Below are positions 1 to 11,079 of a DNA stretch of 64,000 bases, piece after piece. The notes below the pieces were generated by a model. That model did no database searches and was not told the DNA's origin. It saw only the letters and a list, made by a program, of their open reading frames with translations. Each line of letters opens with the position of its first letter. Position 1 is the stretch's first letter. Source of the stretch: Neptunicella marina (GTDB taxonomy: Bacteria > Pseudomonadota > Gammaproteobacteria > Enterobacterales > Alteromonadaceae); the NCBI RefSeq assembly GCF_014270035.1, contig NZ_JACNEP010000002.1, forward strand, positions 186,001-250,000, given 5' to 3'. The translations under genes and the position numbers were made by a program.

Positions 1-648
1 TCAGTTATCGATGAAGATAAAGTTGATATAAATTATCAATCAGCCGCTAAAGTGAAAATTACTGGCCACCTGCCACTGAGTAACCATCAGCAACAACTCC
101 TTCGTGATTTAAAACAATGTATTGCGGCCCCGCTAAAAATGGCGTTACAGCATGAGCAGATGAAGCGCTTGTGTTATAAAGATCAGCTTACCGGTCTGGG
201 CAACCGCCACCAGTACAATGAAACCATTGGCCGTCATATCAGCCATTCGATGCGTAGCCACAATAGTTTTGGTTTACTGATTATCGATCTTGATCACTTT
301 AAACAAGCCAACGACAGATATGGACACTTATTAGGCGATCAGATTCTGATGGCATTTGCCAACGTGCTAAAAGACTGCCTACGTGATACTGACTATGCTT
401 TTCGTTTTGGTGGCGATGAGTTTTGTTGTTTGCTGGAAGATGCAGACCCGGTACTCAACCAGCGAGTGTGTATTCGAATACTAAATAGCGTGAGCATTCA
501 ACCATTATTGGTGAATCACGGTATAACATGCAGCATAGGCAGTGCGCTGTATCAAAGTGACGATACAAGTGCTTCATTATTCCACCGCGCAGATGAAGCC
601 ATGTACGCGGCGAAGCAAGCAGGCAAAAATTGCATTAAGTGCGTTTAA
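1..648 (+). CDS. Diguanylate cyclase (GGDEF domain), 5' end outside window
   Basis: This is the C-terminal part of a GGDEF protein that makes the second messenger c-di-GMP from two GTP. The frame is open back to base 1, so the GTG at 52 is probably internal and the gene starts upstream of the window. The domain begins near DQLTGLGNR, and the active-site loop FGGDEF is intact (GGDEF codons 409-423). An RDTD allosteric inhibitory-site motif sits at the usual distance before it, so the enzyme looks active and product-inhibited. What precedes the domain (sensor, membrane segments) cannot be seen. It converges with tilS. Confidence 0.9.
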   Translation, partial: SVIDEDKVDINYQSAAKVKITGHLPLSNHQQQLLRDLKQCIAAPLKMALQHEQMKRLCYKDQLTGLGNRHQYNETIGRHISHSMRSHNSFGLLIIDLDHFKQANDRYGHLLGDQILMAFANVLKDCLRDTDYAFRFGGDEFCCLLEDADPVLNQRVCIRILNSVSIQPLLVNHGITCSIGSALYQSDDTSASLFHRADEAMYAAKQAGKNCIKCV

Positions 649-688
649 ATCTAAATTACATTTTTAGCGATTTACCAATCTTATCCGG

Positions 689-706
689 ACGGCAATAATT
701 TGCCGT
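689..706. terminator. Small hairpin between convergent genes
   Basis: A 7-bp inverted repeat, ACGGCAA / TTGCCGT with a TAAT loop, lies between the convergent GGDEF gene and tilS. It is followed on the plus strand by GTGGTTTTA, which is only a weak T tract. A terminator role is inferred from position and is not secure. Confidence 0.35.
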
Positions 707-712
707 GTGGTT

Positions 713-2023
713 TTATGCTGTTTCCAGGCTGATATTCAGCTGACGCTCGCCTTGTTCAGCCCCTTCTGCCACAGCAAATCCCACCACCATAGCTAATCTC
801 TCATCAATATAAATAAGTGGCAAACGCTGGCGTTGCCAGGGCGGAACATTCCATCCTTTAAGCCATTGTTTTAACGGTTTTGAATGCGATTTGCCTGCGG
901 GTTTAAATCGTTCGGTTAATTGTCCGAATCGAATTTCAATTTTTGCATTGGCAGGTATACACAAGGTTAATCCATCAGTGAAGGTGTTAAATTTTAGCTT
1001 CAAGCATGGATCGATCTGCAATGTATCTTCGCCAGTCCAAGTAAAACACTTATCAATTGGTGTAATCATTTGGCTGTTTAATAGATAAAGTGCATCCTGA
1101 TACTTACGTAAAGACCAGCCCGCCCAACTAATTTCGGCTTCGCTTTGCCTGTCAGTTGCCAAAAGTTGCGGGCCAATATTCTGCATAATGGCTTCGCTTG
1201 GCATCGGGACATTATTTTGCTCAAACCACAACCTTAACAACTGTTTTTGCCATGGCTGACTCTGTTGGCTAAGTAGTTCTGTTTTCAGGCTACCATTAGC
1301 TTTAAGCATTGGTTGCAGTTTCTCCAGAGCCACTTCATCTAACAGTTGCTGTTGTTCAGCACATAAGTTTGCGCTGCGCGACACAGATTTCAACAATCCG
1401 GACCAACGCGATTTGAGCACAGGAAGCACGTCATTGCGCAAAAAATTGCGGTCGAAACGGCTATCGCTGTTAGATTCATCCTCAACCCAGGTTAACTGAT
1501 GAAAATTAGCATACTCTTCCAGTTGCTCCCGACTGATTGGCAATAAAGGTCGAATATATTCGCGCTGATTTTTTGTCATGTGTGCTGCCATTGACGCCAA
1601 TCCTTTGGGCCCGGCTCCGCGCTTTAATTGCAGCAAAAAGGTTTCAAGCTGATCATCAGCATGTTGCGCCAGTAAAATACGGCAGCCCGGCGATGTATTC
1701 TGTTCGATTGCAGCATAACGCGCATCACGTGCCTGTTGTTCCAGACTGGTACGTCTGGCCGCACTAACATGCACTTTGACTGACTGGAATGCAATTGCGT
1801 AACGCTCACAGTTATTTTGACAGTGCTGTAACCAGCTATCAGCATTGGCGCTTAAGCCATGATGAACATGGATGGCAGAAAACTGGTGTTGAGGAAATTG
1901 CGGTTTTAACTGAGCAATAACATGAAGTAAAACCGAGGAATCAAGCCCTCCGCTATACGCCACGATGATGTGACTGGGAGGGCACGATAAATATGACAGT
2001 ACCGCTTGCTGAACAGGCTCCAT
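713..2023 (-). CDS. tilS: tRNA(Ile)-lysidine synthase TilS
   Basis: TilS ligates lysine to C34 of the CAU-anticodon tRNA-Ile using ATP, which changes its decoding from AUG to AUA. The PP-loop ATP-pyrophosphatase motif SGGLDSS is at residues 24-30, followed by the N-type domain and a C-terminal domain (KPLKQWLKGWNVPPWQR). At 436 aa it matches the E. coli length (about 432). It is the last gene of the minus-strand block, 14 bp after accA. In E. coli tilS lies slightly further from accA, with other genes between. Confidence 0.95.
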   Translation of the reverse strand: MEPVQQAVLSYLSCPPSHIIVAYSGGLDSSVLLHVIAQLKPQFPQHQFSAIHVHHGLSANADSWLQHCQNNCERYAIAFQSVKVHVSAARRTSLEQQARDARYAAIEQNTSPGCRILLAQHADDQLETFLLQLKRGAGPKGLASMAAHMTKNQREYIRPLLPISREQLEEYANFHQLTWVEDESNSDSRFDRNFLRNDVLPVLKSRWSGLLKSVSRSANLCAEQQQLLDEVALEKLQPMLKANGSLKTELLSQQSQPWQKQLLRLWFEQNNVPMPSEAIMQNIGPQLLATDRQSEAEISWAGWSLRKYQDALYLLNSQMITPIDKCFTWTGEDTLQIDPCLKLKFNTFTDGLTLCIPANAKIEIRFGQLTERFKPAGKSHSKPLKQWLKGWNVPPWQRQRLPLIYIDERLAMVVGFAVAEGAEQGERQLNISLETA

Positions 2024-2037
2024 CAGCGGTATCGGAA

Positions 2038-2994
2038 TTAACAGTAACCGAAAGACATCAGGCGCTCGTAGCGCTGTTCCAGCAACTGATTAGTGTCCAG
2101 ACTCTTAAGTTGTGACAACTGTTGTTTTAATGTCGCACGAATATTGGCGGCCGTGGTATCGTAATCACGATGTGCTCCACCTAACGGCTCATCAATAATG
2201 GTATTGATTAAATCCAGCGCTTTGATTTTATCAGCACTTACGCCCATCGCTTCTGCAGCCAGTGGGGCTTTTTCAGCACTTTTCCACAGAATTGACGCAC
2301 AACCTTCCGGAGAAATAACCGAGTAGGTACTGAATTGCATCATATTCACGCGGTCACCTACACCAATAGCAAGTGCACCACCTGAACCACCTTCGCCAAT
2401 AACGGTACAGATAATGGGAACCTTAAGGCCAGCCATCACTTTTAAGTTACGCGCAATGGCTTCACTCTGACCACGCTCTTCAGCACCCACCCCCGGATAA
2501 GCTCCCGGTGTATCAATGAAGGTAATAATCGGCAAATTAAAACGTTCCGCCATTTCCATTAGGCGTAGCGCTTTACGATAGCCTTCTGGTTTTGGCATAC
2601 CAAAGTTACGTTTAATTTTTTCCTGCGTATCCCGGCCTTTTTGGTGTCCAATAACCATCACCGGCTGACCTTCAAAATTGGCCAAACCGCCAACAATGGC
2701 TTTATCATCGGCATAGGCACGATCACCTGCCAGTTCTTCAAAGTCGGTAAAAATACGCTTGATATAATCCTGCGTATACGGGCGAAGTGGATGACGAGCA
2801 AGGCGTGCAACTTGCCATGCATCAAGATCGGAGAAAATCTTTTTGGTCAGCTCCGCACTTTTGTCGCGTAATTTGGTGATATCTTCTTCCATACTGACAT
2901 CGAAATCACCGTTCTGAGTGACCAGTTGTAATTCTTCAATTTTGGCTTCCAGGTCAGCAATTGGTTGCTCAAAATCCAGAAAATTCAAATTCAT
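2038..2994 (-). CDS. accA: Acetyl-CoA carboxylase carboxyltransferase subunit alpha
   Basis: AccA pairs with AccD to transfer the carboxyl group from carboxybiotin (AccB) to acetyl-CoA, the committed step of fatty acid synthesis. The crotonase-fold core has [10 protein letters not shown] at residues 161-170 and GEGGSGGAL at 200-208, both diagnostic. Its 318 aa is the normal length. The start is preceded by a close AGTAGG. It lies 75 bp downstream of dnaE, with the same order as in E. coli. Confidence 0.97.
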   Translation of the reverse strand: MNLNFLDFEQPIADLEAKIEELQLVTQNGDFDVSMEEDITKLRDKSAELTKKIFSDLDAWQVARLARHPLRPYTQDYIKRIFTDFEELAGDRAYADDKAIVGGLANFEGQPVMVIGHQKGRDTQEKIKRNFGMPKPEGYRKALRLMEMAERFNLPIITFIDTPGAYPGVGAEERGQSEAIARNLKVMAGLKVPIICTVIGEGGSGGALAIGVGDRVNMMQFSTYSVISPEGCASILWKSAEKAPLAAEAMGVSADKIKALDLINTIIDEPLGGAHRDYDTTAANIRATLKQQLSQLKSLDTNQLLEQRYERLMSFGYC

Positions 2995-3069
2995 CCTACT
3001 ACCTAATAATTAATTCTGTGATATTGGTTAAATCGTATACTTAATTTTTGTTGGTATGAACCATGTTGA

Positions 3070-6000
3070 CTAAAACATAAGCTCAACACTGTCCTGATTT
3101 AACAACTGTTTTAATTCGTACAATAACTCATCTTCGGGTGACACATACCAACTTGCCCCCAAACGTAAACTCGCTGCTGCATCCTCATTCTGGTAATGCA
3201 ACTGCACTGGGCAAGCACCACCACGAAATTGTTGCAATAATGCCTGCAGTTTAGCTATTTGTTGTTCCTGACACCAGCCTGAATCCAATTTCAGGCTCAG
3301 GGATGAGGCATATTTTTCCCTCGCCTGTACAATATCCATCACTTCACGGGCGCTGATTGTATTGCCGTCACTGTATTGATCAAAGCTGACCTGTCCTGAT
3401 ATCACCAGAATTTTGTCACTTTGCAGTATGTCTTCATACTGCTCATACAAATCAGGGCCAAACTTGGCTTCAATGCGCGCACTTTTATCATCCAGTGTCA
3501 CTATGCCCCAGCGACGGCCTTTTTTATTAACCATCACTCGCACGCCAATCACCAAACCAACAGCGGAAATTTCCACACCACGCGCGGGCTTTAAGTCCAC
3601 CAGCCGGCAATGAGCATATTTTTTCACTTCAGCTTCGTACTGATTAATTGGGTGACCGGTCAGATACAGACCTAATGTTTCTTTCTCACCGTCCAGCCAG
3701 GTTTTTTCGGGCCATTCAGGCACATCGGCAAACGCTTGTTTAACGTCATTTTCATCTTCGTTAAGTAATCCAAACATGTCAGCCTGACCATGAGCTTCGG
3801 CTTTACGATGTTGTTCAGCTGCCGCAATCGCTTCGGGTAAGGTTGCCATCAGCGAGCTTCGATGTGGTCCCAGGGTATCTAAGGCACCGGATAACACCAG
3901 TTTTTCGAGTACACGACGGTTTACTTTTTTCAAATCCACCTTGGCACAAAAATCAAATAAGTCAGCAAACTGACCTTTTTGTTCACGCGCTTCGATGATG
4001 GCTTCAACAGGGCCTTCGCCCACGCCTTTAATTGCCCCAATGCCATACACAATGTTGCCATCGGGATCGACAGTGAACTTGTATTTTCCTTTATTAAGGT
4101 TAGGTGGCTCAATCACCAGCCCCATACGCTGGCATTCATCGACCAGTGTCACGATTTTGTCAGTGGCATCCATATCTGCTGACATTACCGCCGCCATAAA
4201 TTCAGCCGGATAATGGGTTTTTAACCATAGGGTCTGATATGACACCAAAGCATAAGCAGCCGAGTGAGATTTGTTAAAACCGTAACCGGCGAACTTTTCC
4301 ACCAGGTCGAAGATTTTTTCCGCCAAATCAGGATCGATATTGTTATTGGCAGCACCTTCAGCGAATCCACTACGTTGCTTAGCCATTTCCTCAGGTTTTT
4401 TCTTACCCATGGCACGACGAAGCAAGTCGGCGCCACCCAGGCTATAACCCGCCATTTCCTGGGCTATCTGCATTACCTGTTCCTGATACAGGATAATGCC
4501 GTAGGTGGGCTCCAGAATTTCTTTCAAGCATTCATGCTGATATTGCGCATCCGGATAAGAGATTTCTTCACGACCGTGTTTACGGTTGATAAAGTTTTCC
4601 ACCATGCCTGATTGCAACGGCCCCGGACGGAACAAGGCCACCAAAGCGATAATGTCTTCAAAACAATCTGGTTGCAGGTTTTTAATCAGCTCTTTCATCC
4701 CACGGGATTCGAGCTGGAATACCGCAGTGGTTGAGGCATCCTGTAAGGTGCGGAAACTTTTGGGATCTTCAAGCGGAATGGCGCTGATATCTATATCAAT
4801 ACCACGGTTGGCCTTGATCATATCCAGCGCCCACTGCACGATTGTCAGGGTACGCAAACCAAGAAAGTCGAATTTAACCAGACCGGCGGTTTCCACATCG
4901 TTTTTATCAAACTGGGTGACCGGGTTTAATCCTTCCTCATCGCAATACAGGGCGGAAAAATCGGTAATTTTGGTTGGCGCGATAACCACACCACCTGCGT
5001 GCTTACCGGCATTTCGCGTCACACCTTCAAGACGACGCGCCATATCCACCAGTTCTTTAACCTCATCATCACTGTTATACAGCTCAGGTAAACGCGGTTC
5101 TTCTTCAAAGGCTTTATCCAGCGTCATACCCGGTGTAGGCGGGATCAATTTACTGATGCGATCAACAAAGCCAAATGGATGCCCTAATACCCGGCCCACA
5201 TCGCGAATTACCGCTTTAGCTGCCATGGTACCAAAGGTAATAATCTGCGAAACCGCGTCACGACCGTACAGCTCTGCAACGTGGTCGATGACTTCATCGC
5301 GTCTGTCCATACAAAAATCGACATCGAAATCCGGCATCGATACCCGTTCAGGGTTTAGGAATCGTTCAAATAGTAAGTCGAATTCTAATGGATCAAGATC
5401 AGTAATTTTCAGCGCATAGGCCACTAAAGAACCAGCACCCGAGCCACGTCCCGGTCCTACCGGTATACCGTTATCTTTCGACCACTGAATAAACTCCATT
5501 ACGATCAGGAAGTAACCGGGAAACCCCATCTGGTTAATTACATCGAGTTCTATTTTTAAACGTTCATCATAAGCGTGACGTTTTTCAGCCCTTTCCTGTT
5601 CATCTTTAAACAGGAACTCCAAACGCTCTTCCAGTCCTTCCTCTGACGCTTTGACCAGAAATTCACTTTCATCCATCTCGCCGGTTGGAAATTTAGGCAG
5701 AAAGTATTCAAACAAGGTCATGGTGACATTGCAGCGCTTAGCAATTTCAACCGTATTGGCCAGTGCTTCAGGAATATCGGCAAACAACGCCTGCATTTCA
5801 GCTTCGCTGCGCAGATACTGTTGTTCAGAGTAATTTTTTGGCCGACGTTTATCTTCCAGTGTAAAACCGTCATGAATCGCAACACGAATTTCGTGTGCAT
5901 CGAAATCATTTGCGGTTAAGAAACACACATCATTGGTAGCGACCACAGGTAAGTCAGCCTGTTCTGCCCATTTTACCGCAGCATGAATGTAGGTCTCTTC

Positions 6001-6528
6001 ATTGGGGCGATTAGTGCGGGTTAATTCAATAAAGAACCGGTCGGCAAAATATTGCTGATAAAAATTACTGATACTTCGCACTAACACATCGTTATTTTTA
6101 AGCAGCGCCTGCCCCAAATCGCCTTCACGACCACCAGATAATAAAATAACCCCTTCGGCATGCTCTTTTAACCAACTACGATCGACCACCGGCTTTTCAT
6201 CAACATGTCCCCGTAAATAGGCTTTTGACACTAGATCAGTGATATTGGCATAACCCTGATTATTCATCGCCAGCGCCGTTAAGCGGAAAATTTGTTCGGA
6301 TTCGTCGCCTTTAACCCAAAGGTCACAACCCACTATGGGTTTTATTCCCTGATTGGTTGCTTCAAGATAAAACTTTACCAGACCACAAAAGTTCATCTGA
6401 TCGGTTAATGCCACGGCTGGCATATTTTGCTCTTTGACAGCATTAAGAATGGGTTTGACCTTGCTCAGGCCATCAACCATTGAAAAGTCACTATGGACTC
6501 TTAAGTGAATAAATCCGGGTTCAAGCAT
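3070..6528 (-). CDS. dnaE: DNA polymerase III subunit alpha
   Basis: This is the catalytic subunit of the replicative polymerase. The N-terminal PHP domain ([12 protein letters not shown]) covers roughly residues 1-280. The polymerase active-site acidic motif PDFDVDF is near residue 400. A beta-clamp binding motif QADMFG lies near residue 920, followed by an OB-fold and tau-binding tail. At 1152 aa it is close to E. coli DnaE (1160). The start overlaps the 3' end of rnhB by 8 bp, so translational coupling is likely. Large antisense reading frames in this interval are shadows. Confidence 0.98.
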   Translation of the reverse strand: MLEPGFIHLRVHSDFSMVDGLSKVKPILNAVKEQNMPAVALTDQMNFCGLVKFYLEATNQGIKPIVGCDLWVKGDESEQIFRLTALAMNNQGYANITDLVSKAYLRGHVDEKPVVDRSWLKEHAEGVILLSGGREGDLGQALLKNNDVLVRSISNFYQQYFADRFFIELTRTNRPNEETYIHAAVKWAEQADLPVVATNDVCFLTANDFDAHEIRVAIHDGFTLEDKRRPKNYSEQQYLRSEAEMQALFADIPEALANTVEIAKRCNVTMTLFEYFLPKFPTGEMDESEFLVKASEEGLEERLEFLFKDEQERAEKRHAYDERLKIELDVINQMGFPGYFLIVMEFIQWSKDNGIPVGPGRGSGAGSLVAYALKITDLDPLEFDLLFERFLNPERVSMPDFDVDFCMDRRDEVIDHVAELYGRDAVSQIITFGTMAAKAVIRDVGRVLGHPFGFVDRISKLIPPTPGMTLDKAFEEEPRLPELYNSDDEVKELVDMARRLEGVTRNAGKHAGGVVIAPTKITDFSALYCDEEGLNPVTQFDKNDVETAGLVKFDFLGLRTLTIVQWALDMIKANRGIDIDISAIPLEDPKSFRTLQDASTTAVFQLESRGMKELIKNLQPDCFEDIIALVALFRPGPLQSGMVENFINRKHGREEISYPDAQYQHECLKEILEPTYGIILYQEQVMQIAQEMAGYSLGGADLLRRAMGKKKPEEMAKQRSGFAEGAANNNIDPDLAEKIFDLVEKFAGYGFNKSHSAAYALVSYQTLWLKTHYPAEFMAAVMSADMDATDKIVTLVDECQRMGLVIEPPNLNKGKYKFTVDPDGNIVYGIGAIKGVGEGPVEAIIEAREQKGQFADLFDFCAKVDLKKVNRRVLEKLVLSGALDTLGPHRSSLMATLPEAIAAAEQHRKAEAHGQADMFGLLNEDENDVKQAFADVPEWPEKTWLDGEKETLGLYLTGHPINQYEAEVKKYAHCRLVDLKPARGVEISAVGLVIGVRVMVNKKGRRWGIVTLDDKSARIEAKFGPDLYEQYEDILQSDKILVISGQVSFDQYSDGNTISAREVMDIVQAREKYASSLSLKLDSGWCQEQQIAKLQALLQQFRGGACPVQLHYQNEDAAASLRLGASWYVSPEDELLYELKQLLNQDSVELMF

Positions 6529-7102
6529 GTTTAATTCCGTGCTGCTCCATCGCCTTAATAACAGGTTTAAAACTCATTCTATGATGTTTGGTTGGACCGT
6601 GCTCGGCCAATATTTGCATATGTAATTTGGTCGGATAACCTTTGTGTTTGGCAAAACCATATTGTGGGAATTGCTGATCAAGTTCATCCATTTCCGCATC
6701 TCTGGCAACCTTTGCCAGAATAGATGCCGCTGAAATTTCTGCCACCGAACCGTCACCTTTCACGATGGCTTCACCCTGATAAGACCATTTGGGCAAACGA
6801 TTACCATCCACTTTAACAAATTCAGGTCTGACACTGAGTGCGTCAACCGCGCGGGTCATCGCCAGCATGGTGGCATGCAGAATGTTAATTTCGTCAATTT
6901 CATGTGGTTCTGCACGACCCAGCGCCCAACATAGCGCCTTTTGTTTAATTTCTGCAGCCAGTTTAAGACGTTTAGTCTCACTGAGTTTTTTCGAATCATT
7001 TAACCCTTGAATTGGATTATTAGGATCAAGAATAACAGCTGCGGTTACGACCGCGCCTACCAGAGGCCCGCGCCCTACTTCATCCACACCGGCAATAATC
7101 AC
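6521..7102 (-). CDS. rnhB: Ribonuclease HII
   Basis: RNase HII cuts RNA in RNA/DNA hybrids and starts removal of single ribonucleotides misincorporated in DNA. The type-2 signature DEVGRG is at residues 7-12, and a downstream acidic residue is visible in VKGDGSV. The 193 aa length is normal. It sits between lpxB (2-bp gap) and dnaE (8-bp overlap), exactly as in E. coli. Confidence 0.97.
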   Translation of the reverse strand: MIIAGVDEVGRGPLVGAVVTAAVILDPNNPIQGLNDSKKLSETKRLKLAAEIKQKALCWALGRAEPHEIDEINILHATMLAMTRAVDALSVRPEFVKVDGNRLPKWSYQGEAIVKGDGSVAEISAASILAKVARDAEMDELDQQFPQYGFAKHKGYPTKLHMQILAEHGPTKHHRMSFKPVIKAMEQHGIKHA

Positions 7103-7104
7103 TT

Positions 7105-8253
7105 TTATGCCTCTAATAATCGTTGTACAGCATCGGCTGCACGCTCATCGGCGTCACAGTTAAGCTGTTGATGTAATTCAGTAAACAGGTTGATAAGTTC
7201 ACTATTGTCCTGCGAAAACAGCCGTTTTAGTTCAACAGCAATGACCTCTGGCTGAACCTGTTCCTGCAATAATTCAGTGACTTTCTTTTCACCGGCCAAT
7301 AAATTAGGTAATGAAAAATACGCCATTTTAATCATACGCCGTAAAATCATCGCAGTCAGTGCTGTAAATTTATAAGCCACTAACATCGGCTTTTTGCATA
7401 ACATGGCTTCCAGCGTAGCCGTGCCTGAGGCCAGTAAAATTACATCCGATGCGGTCATCACATCGCGCGATTGTTTATCAACTAATGTCAGTGAATACAA
7501 CTGAGGATGTTGTGTCAGCCAGCTTTCAATTTGTTGGTGTCTTTTGGCATTCGCAACCGGGATCACCACCTGCAAATCAGGAATGGATTCAGCAAGCAGC
7601 TCGCAAGCTTGCAAAAAAGGCTCTAGCAGCAGTTTGACTTCATTATTGCGACTGCCTGGCAATACAGCCAGAACTGGCTTCCCGGCATCTAAATTGAGTT
7701 TTTTACGTGCACCAACCGTATCAGGCTCAATCGGCATCTGATCAGCCAGTGTGTGTCCTACAAACTCAGCAGGAATGGAAAATTTATCGTAAAACTGCTT
7801 TTCAAACGGCAATAAACACAGCACCAGATTAGTGGCTTGTTCAACTTTAAATACACGTTTTTGGCGCCATGCCCATACCGAGGGACTGACGTAATGCACG
7901 GTTTTAATGTCAGCTTGTTTAAGTTTTTTTTCTAATGTGAGATTAAAATCCGGCGCATCGATACCAATAAAGACGTCCGGCGGATTAGCAATAAAATGCT
8001 CAACCAATTGTTTGCGAATATGTAGCAAGCGACGTAGTCGGGCCAGCACTTCAAATAAGCCCATCACCGCCAGCTCTTCCATATCGTATAAACTATTAAA
8101 TCCTAACGCCTGCATTTGTGGACCACCTATGCCTTCAAATACTGCGTTAGGATAACGTTTTTTAAGAGATTGGATCAGGCCTGTGCCGAGTATGTCACCC
8201 GACACTTCACCCACAACAATACCAATTCGAACCGGTTTAGAATCCACCTGCAT
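7105..8253 (-). CDS. lpxB: Lipid-A-disaccharide synthase
   Basis: LpxB is a GT19 glycosyltransferase that joins lipid X and UDP-2,3-diacylglucosamine into the lipid A disaccharide at the inner membrane. The N-terminal Rossmann half opens with [13 protein letters not shown]. The C-terminal sugar-nucleotide half carries [14 protein letters not shown] and [12 protein letters not shown], typical of the family. The length is 382 aa. It follows lpxA by 3 bp and belongs to the lpxD-fabZ-lpxA-lpxB run. Confidence 0.97.
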   Translation of the reverse strand: MQVDSKPVRIGIVVGEVSGDILGTGLIQSLKKRYPNAVFEGIGGPQMQALGFNSLYDMEELAVMGLFEVLARLRRLLHIRKQLVEHFIANPPDVFIGIDAPDFNLTLEKKLKQADIKTVHYVSPSVWAWRQKRVFKVEQATNLVLCLLPFEKQFYDKFSIPAEFVGHTLADQMPIEPDTVGARKKLNLDAGKPVLAVLPGSRNNEVKLLLEPFLQACELLAESIPDLQVVIPVANAKRHQQIESWLTQHPQLYSLTLVDKQSRDVMTASDVILLASGTATLEAMLCKKPMLVAYKFTALTAMILRRMIKMAYFSLPNLLAGEKKVTELLQEQVQPEVIAVELKRLFSQDNSELINLFTELHQQLNCDADERAADAVQRLLEA

Positions 8254-8256
8254 TGG

Positions 8257-9030
8257 TTATCGCAATATGCCACGAGCAGAGTGCTGAATAAAATCAGCCA
8301 GAATTTTTATTGGCGGGGTATCGTTTGCCATGTCGTTCAGTATGCTGACCGCCTCATCCACTTTATGTCCCTGGCGGTAAACCACTTTGTATGCCCGGCG
8401 GATTTGGCTGATTGTCGCGCTATCAAAACCACGACGCTTTAAACCTTCGCTGTTAATACCAAAGGTCGACATATCAGCACCACCGGCCATCACATAAGGT
8501 GGTAAGTCTTTAACTAACAAACAACCTGCAGCACAAAAACTGTGAGAGCCGATATGACAGAATTGGTGAACACCTGTCATGCCACCAATAATCACCCAGT
8601 CTCCCACATGTACATGCCCGGCAAGGGTCGCATTGTTGGCAAAGATATTGTTATCGCCAATCACACAATCGTGTGCCACATGCGCATCTGCCATAAATAA
8701 ATTGTGGCTGCCGATTTGAGTCAGGCTTTGATCCTGAATTGTGCCACGGTGCACGGTGCAACCTTCACGAAAAACGTTGTTATCACCGATCACTAAACGC
8801 GTTGGTTCGCCAGCATACTTTTTATCCTGACAATCTTCACCAATAGAACAAAACTGGAAAATGTGATTATCGCGACCAATCTGACTTGGCCCTTTTATCA
8901 CAACATGAGATTCGATTTTACAATTATCACCAATAACAACATTGGCGCCGATAATTGTAAATGGGCCAACCTCGACGTTTTCACCGAGGCTCGCAGATGG
9001 ATCAATAATTGCCGTAGGGTGTACGGACAT
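8257..9030 (-). CDS. lpxA: UDP-N-acetylglucosamine acyltransferase
   Basis: LpxA performs the first step of lipid A synthesis, transferring a 3-hydroxyacyl chain from ACP to UDP-GlcNAc. The N-terminal two thirds is a left-handed beta-helix of hexapeptide repeats. The catalytic histidine region reads AHVAHDC, followed by [17 protein letters not shown] helical C-terminal region completes 257 aa (E. coli 262). It is separated from fabZ by 1 bp, so the two are likely coupled. Confidence 0.97.
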   Translation of the reverse strand: MSVHPTAIIDPSASLGENVEVGPFTIIGANVVIGDNCKIESHVVIKGPSQIGRDNHIFQFCSIGEDCQDKKYAGEPTRLVIGDNNVFREGCTVHRGTIQDQSLTQIGSHNLFMADAHVAHDCVIGDNNIFANNATLAGHVHVGDWVIIGGMTGVHQFCHIGSHSFCAAGCLLVKDLPPYVMAGGADMSTFGINSEGLKRRGFDSATISQIRRAYKVVYRQGHKVDEAVSILNDMANDTPPIKILADFIQHSARGILR

Positions 9031-9031
9031 A

Positions 9032-9478
9032 TTACATTTTCCTCATTGCACACATAAATTCTGCAACACAGGCTTCCTTTCCATCAACACTGGCAACGCC
9101 GGAAAACTTCCAGATACCGCGACGCTCTTTAATTAACTTAACATCCAGATCCATGCGATCACCTGGCACTACCGGGTGTTTAAATCTGGCATTATCGATA
9201 CCGGCGTACAAATACAGTTCATCCTGCTTGCCAACGGATTTAAAACCTAACACACCTGCTGCCTGGGCTAAGGCTTCTAAAATTAATACACCTGGGAAAA
9301 TTGGCTTACCTGGAAAATGCCCCATAAAACAAGGTTCGTTAAAGGTAATATTTTTATAGGCTTTAATACTTTGGTTGATCTCTAAGTCAGTGACTCTGTC
9401 TACCAACAGAAAAGGATATCTGTGTGGTAACAAAGACATTATTTCTTCGATTTCTACCTGATTTAAAGAGTTTGCCAA
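9032..9478 (-). CDS. fabZ: 3-hydroxyacyl-ACP dehydratase FabZ
   Basis: FabZ dehydrates 3-hydroxyacyl-ACP in the fatty acid elongation cycle. The hot-dog fold active site is visible: GHFPGKP with His54, and PGVLILE with Glu68. The N-terminal [11 protein letters not shown] motif is diagnostic. The start codon is TTG, preceded by AGGAG with a 7-nt gap; E. coli fabZ also starts with TTG. The length is 148 aa. Sharing a transcript with lpxA and lpxD links phospholipid and lipid A supply. Confidence 0.97.
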   Translation of the reverse strand: MANSLNQVEIEEIMSLLPHRYPFLLVDRVTDLEINQSIKAYKNITFNEPCFMGHFPGKPIFPGVLILEALAQAAGVLGFKSVGKQDELYLYAGIDNARFKHPVVPGDRMDLDVKLIKERRGIWKFSGVASVDGKEACVAEFMCAMRKM

Positions 9479-9505
9479 GGGAAGTTCTCCTATGCACTCA
9501 CAAAC

Positions 9506-10519
9506 TTATTTGTTTGCTTTTTCCAGTGCTTTAATTCGCTGATTAAACGTGTCGAGATTACGCATAGCGACTGCGTTTCGACGCCATTGGTGGTTAGTAG
9601 TAGCCGGCATACCGGATGAATAAATGCCTGGCTCGGTAATGGGTTTGGTTACCATAGCCATCGCAGTAAGATGAACATTGTCTGCAACATCTATATGACC
9701 GTTTACGCCAACCAAACCAGCAATAGTGCAATTCTGACCAATTGTTGCACTGCCACCAATTACACTGCAGCCAGCCATTGCACAGTTCTGTTTCATATGC
9801 ACATTATGCGCAATCTGACATTGATTATCGATAATCACGCCATCTTCCAGAATAGTGTCGTCGATCGCACCGCGATCAACCGTTGTGCTGGCGCCTATTT
9901 CAACCCTGTTACCTATTACCACTCCACCTAGTTGCGGTATTTTAATCCATTTTCCATTGTCATTGGCATAACCAAATCCATCAGAACCAATCACTGCACC
10001 GGATTGAAACAAACAATCCTCACCGATTGTTACACCGTGATAAATAGAAACATTGGCCCATAATTTGGTCCTTGCACCAATTGAGGTGTTTTTTCCCACA
10101 AAACTACCGGGACCAATTTGCACATCATCAGCCAGTTTAACGCCGCTTTCGATAACTGCATTGGCACCAATACTCACATTGTTGCCGAGCTCCACATCAT
10201 CAGCGATGACTGCTGTAGCAGCAATATCAGATGCAGATGCCGGCGTGTCATCTAATAGTTGTGCCACCAATGCAAACCCCACATAAGGATTTTCCATTAC
10301 TAATGCAGCACACTGGCAATGTTCCAGATCACGGGGATGTAAAATAACCGCACTGGCAGAGGTTTCTGCCAGCTGGATACGATACTTGGAATTGGCCAGA
10401 AATGAAATCTGACCTTCTGAGGCACCTTTTAAGGTTCCCACAGAAGAAATAAAAAGCGCAGCATCACCATGTAATGTTGCGCCTATATGCTTGGCAATTT
10501 CAGCCAGTGTAACAGCCAT
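9506..10519 (-). CDS. lpxD: UDP-3-O-(3-hydroxyacyl)glucosamine N-acyltransferase
   Basis: LpxD adds the second (N-linked) hydroxyacyl chain in lipid A synthesis. It has an N-terminal uridine-binding domain (about residues 1-100), a hexapeptide left-handed beta-helix, and a C-terminal helix. The catalytic histidine lies in CQIAHNV. The length is 337 aa (E. coli 341). It follows skp by 6 bp. Confidence 0.97.
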   Translation of the reverse strand: MAVTLAEIAKHIGATLHGDAALFISSVGTLKGASEGQISFLANSKYRIQLAETSASAVILHPRDLEHCQCAALVMENPYVGFALVAQLLDDTPASASDIAATAVIADDVELGNNVSIGANAVIESGVKLADDVQIGPGSFVGKNTSIGARTKLWANVSIYHGVTIGEDCLFQSGAVIGSDGFGYANDNGKWIKIPQLGGVVIGNRVEIGASTTVDRGAIDDTILEDGVIIDNQCQIAHNVHMKQNCAMAGCSVIGGSATIGQNCTIAGLVGVNGHIDVADNVHLTAMAMVTKPITEPGIYSSGMPATTNHQWRRNAVAMRNLDTFNQRIKALEKANK

Positions 10520-10525
10520 ATTTAC

Positions 10526-11047
10526 TTACTTAATTTTGCTAACTTGTTCACTGATTTTAGAAGAAATATCAATGTTCTGATCTTTCGCATAAGCAACAGC
10601 ATTAACGTTTAAAACTAAATCGAAGTTTTGTTTAGCTGCATAAGTGTCAATAGATTGCTTAATCAGACCTAAAATCTTGTTACGCTCTTCACCCTGACGA
10701 CGCTGAATGTTTTCCTGCAACGGTTTGGCTTTGGCAGTGTATTCGTCACGCAGAGAAAGTAATTTGTCCTGCAAATCTTTTTTCTCTTTTTCACTCATGG
10801 TCGCTTCATCGCGCTGTTGCTTTTCCAGATAATACTTAATGTCTTTTTCCAGACGAGCAACTTCTTGTAAGTCATCTTTAAACTCTTCGCGAATAGTACC
10901 TTCTACCGCCTGAGTTTGAGGTAAAGACTGAAAAATCGCCTGAACATTTACCACACCAATTTTGGTGTCGGCAGCATAAGCCGCTGAACTTAAAAATGAT
11001 GAGCCCATTACAGCTGCTACAGCCAGGCTTTTGCTTAATAATTTCAC
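10526..11047 (-). CDS. skp: Periplasmic chaperone Skp/OmpH
   Basis: Skp is a trimeric jellyfish-shaped chaperone that carries unfolded outer-membrane proteins to BamA. A signal peptide covers residues 1-25 (ending SAAYA). The rest is the OmpH domain, starting KIGVVNVQAIFQ, with long charged coiled-coil arms (residues about 50-125). At 173 aa it is slightly longer than E. coli Skp (161). It lies 32 bp after bamA. Confidence 0.95.
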   Translation of the reverse strand: MKLLSKSLAVAAVMGSSFLSSAAYAADTKIGVVNVQAIFQSLPQTQAVEGTIREEFKDDLQEVARLEKDIKYYLEKQQRDEATMSEKEKKDLQDKLLSLRDEYTAKAKPLQENIQRRQGEERNKILGLIKQSIDTYAAKQNFDLVLNVNAVAYAKDQNIDISSKISEQVSKIK

Positions 11048-11079
11048 GTAAAATACTCCGTTGTTTTAATTTACTATTT

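Noticed and set aside
4586-5419. 277-aa plus-strand reading frame
   Set aside because: Fully antisense to dnaE, Ser/Arg-rich composition typical of a shadow frame, no domain or ribosome site.
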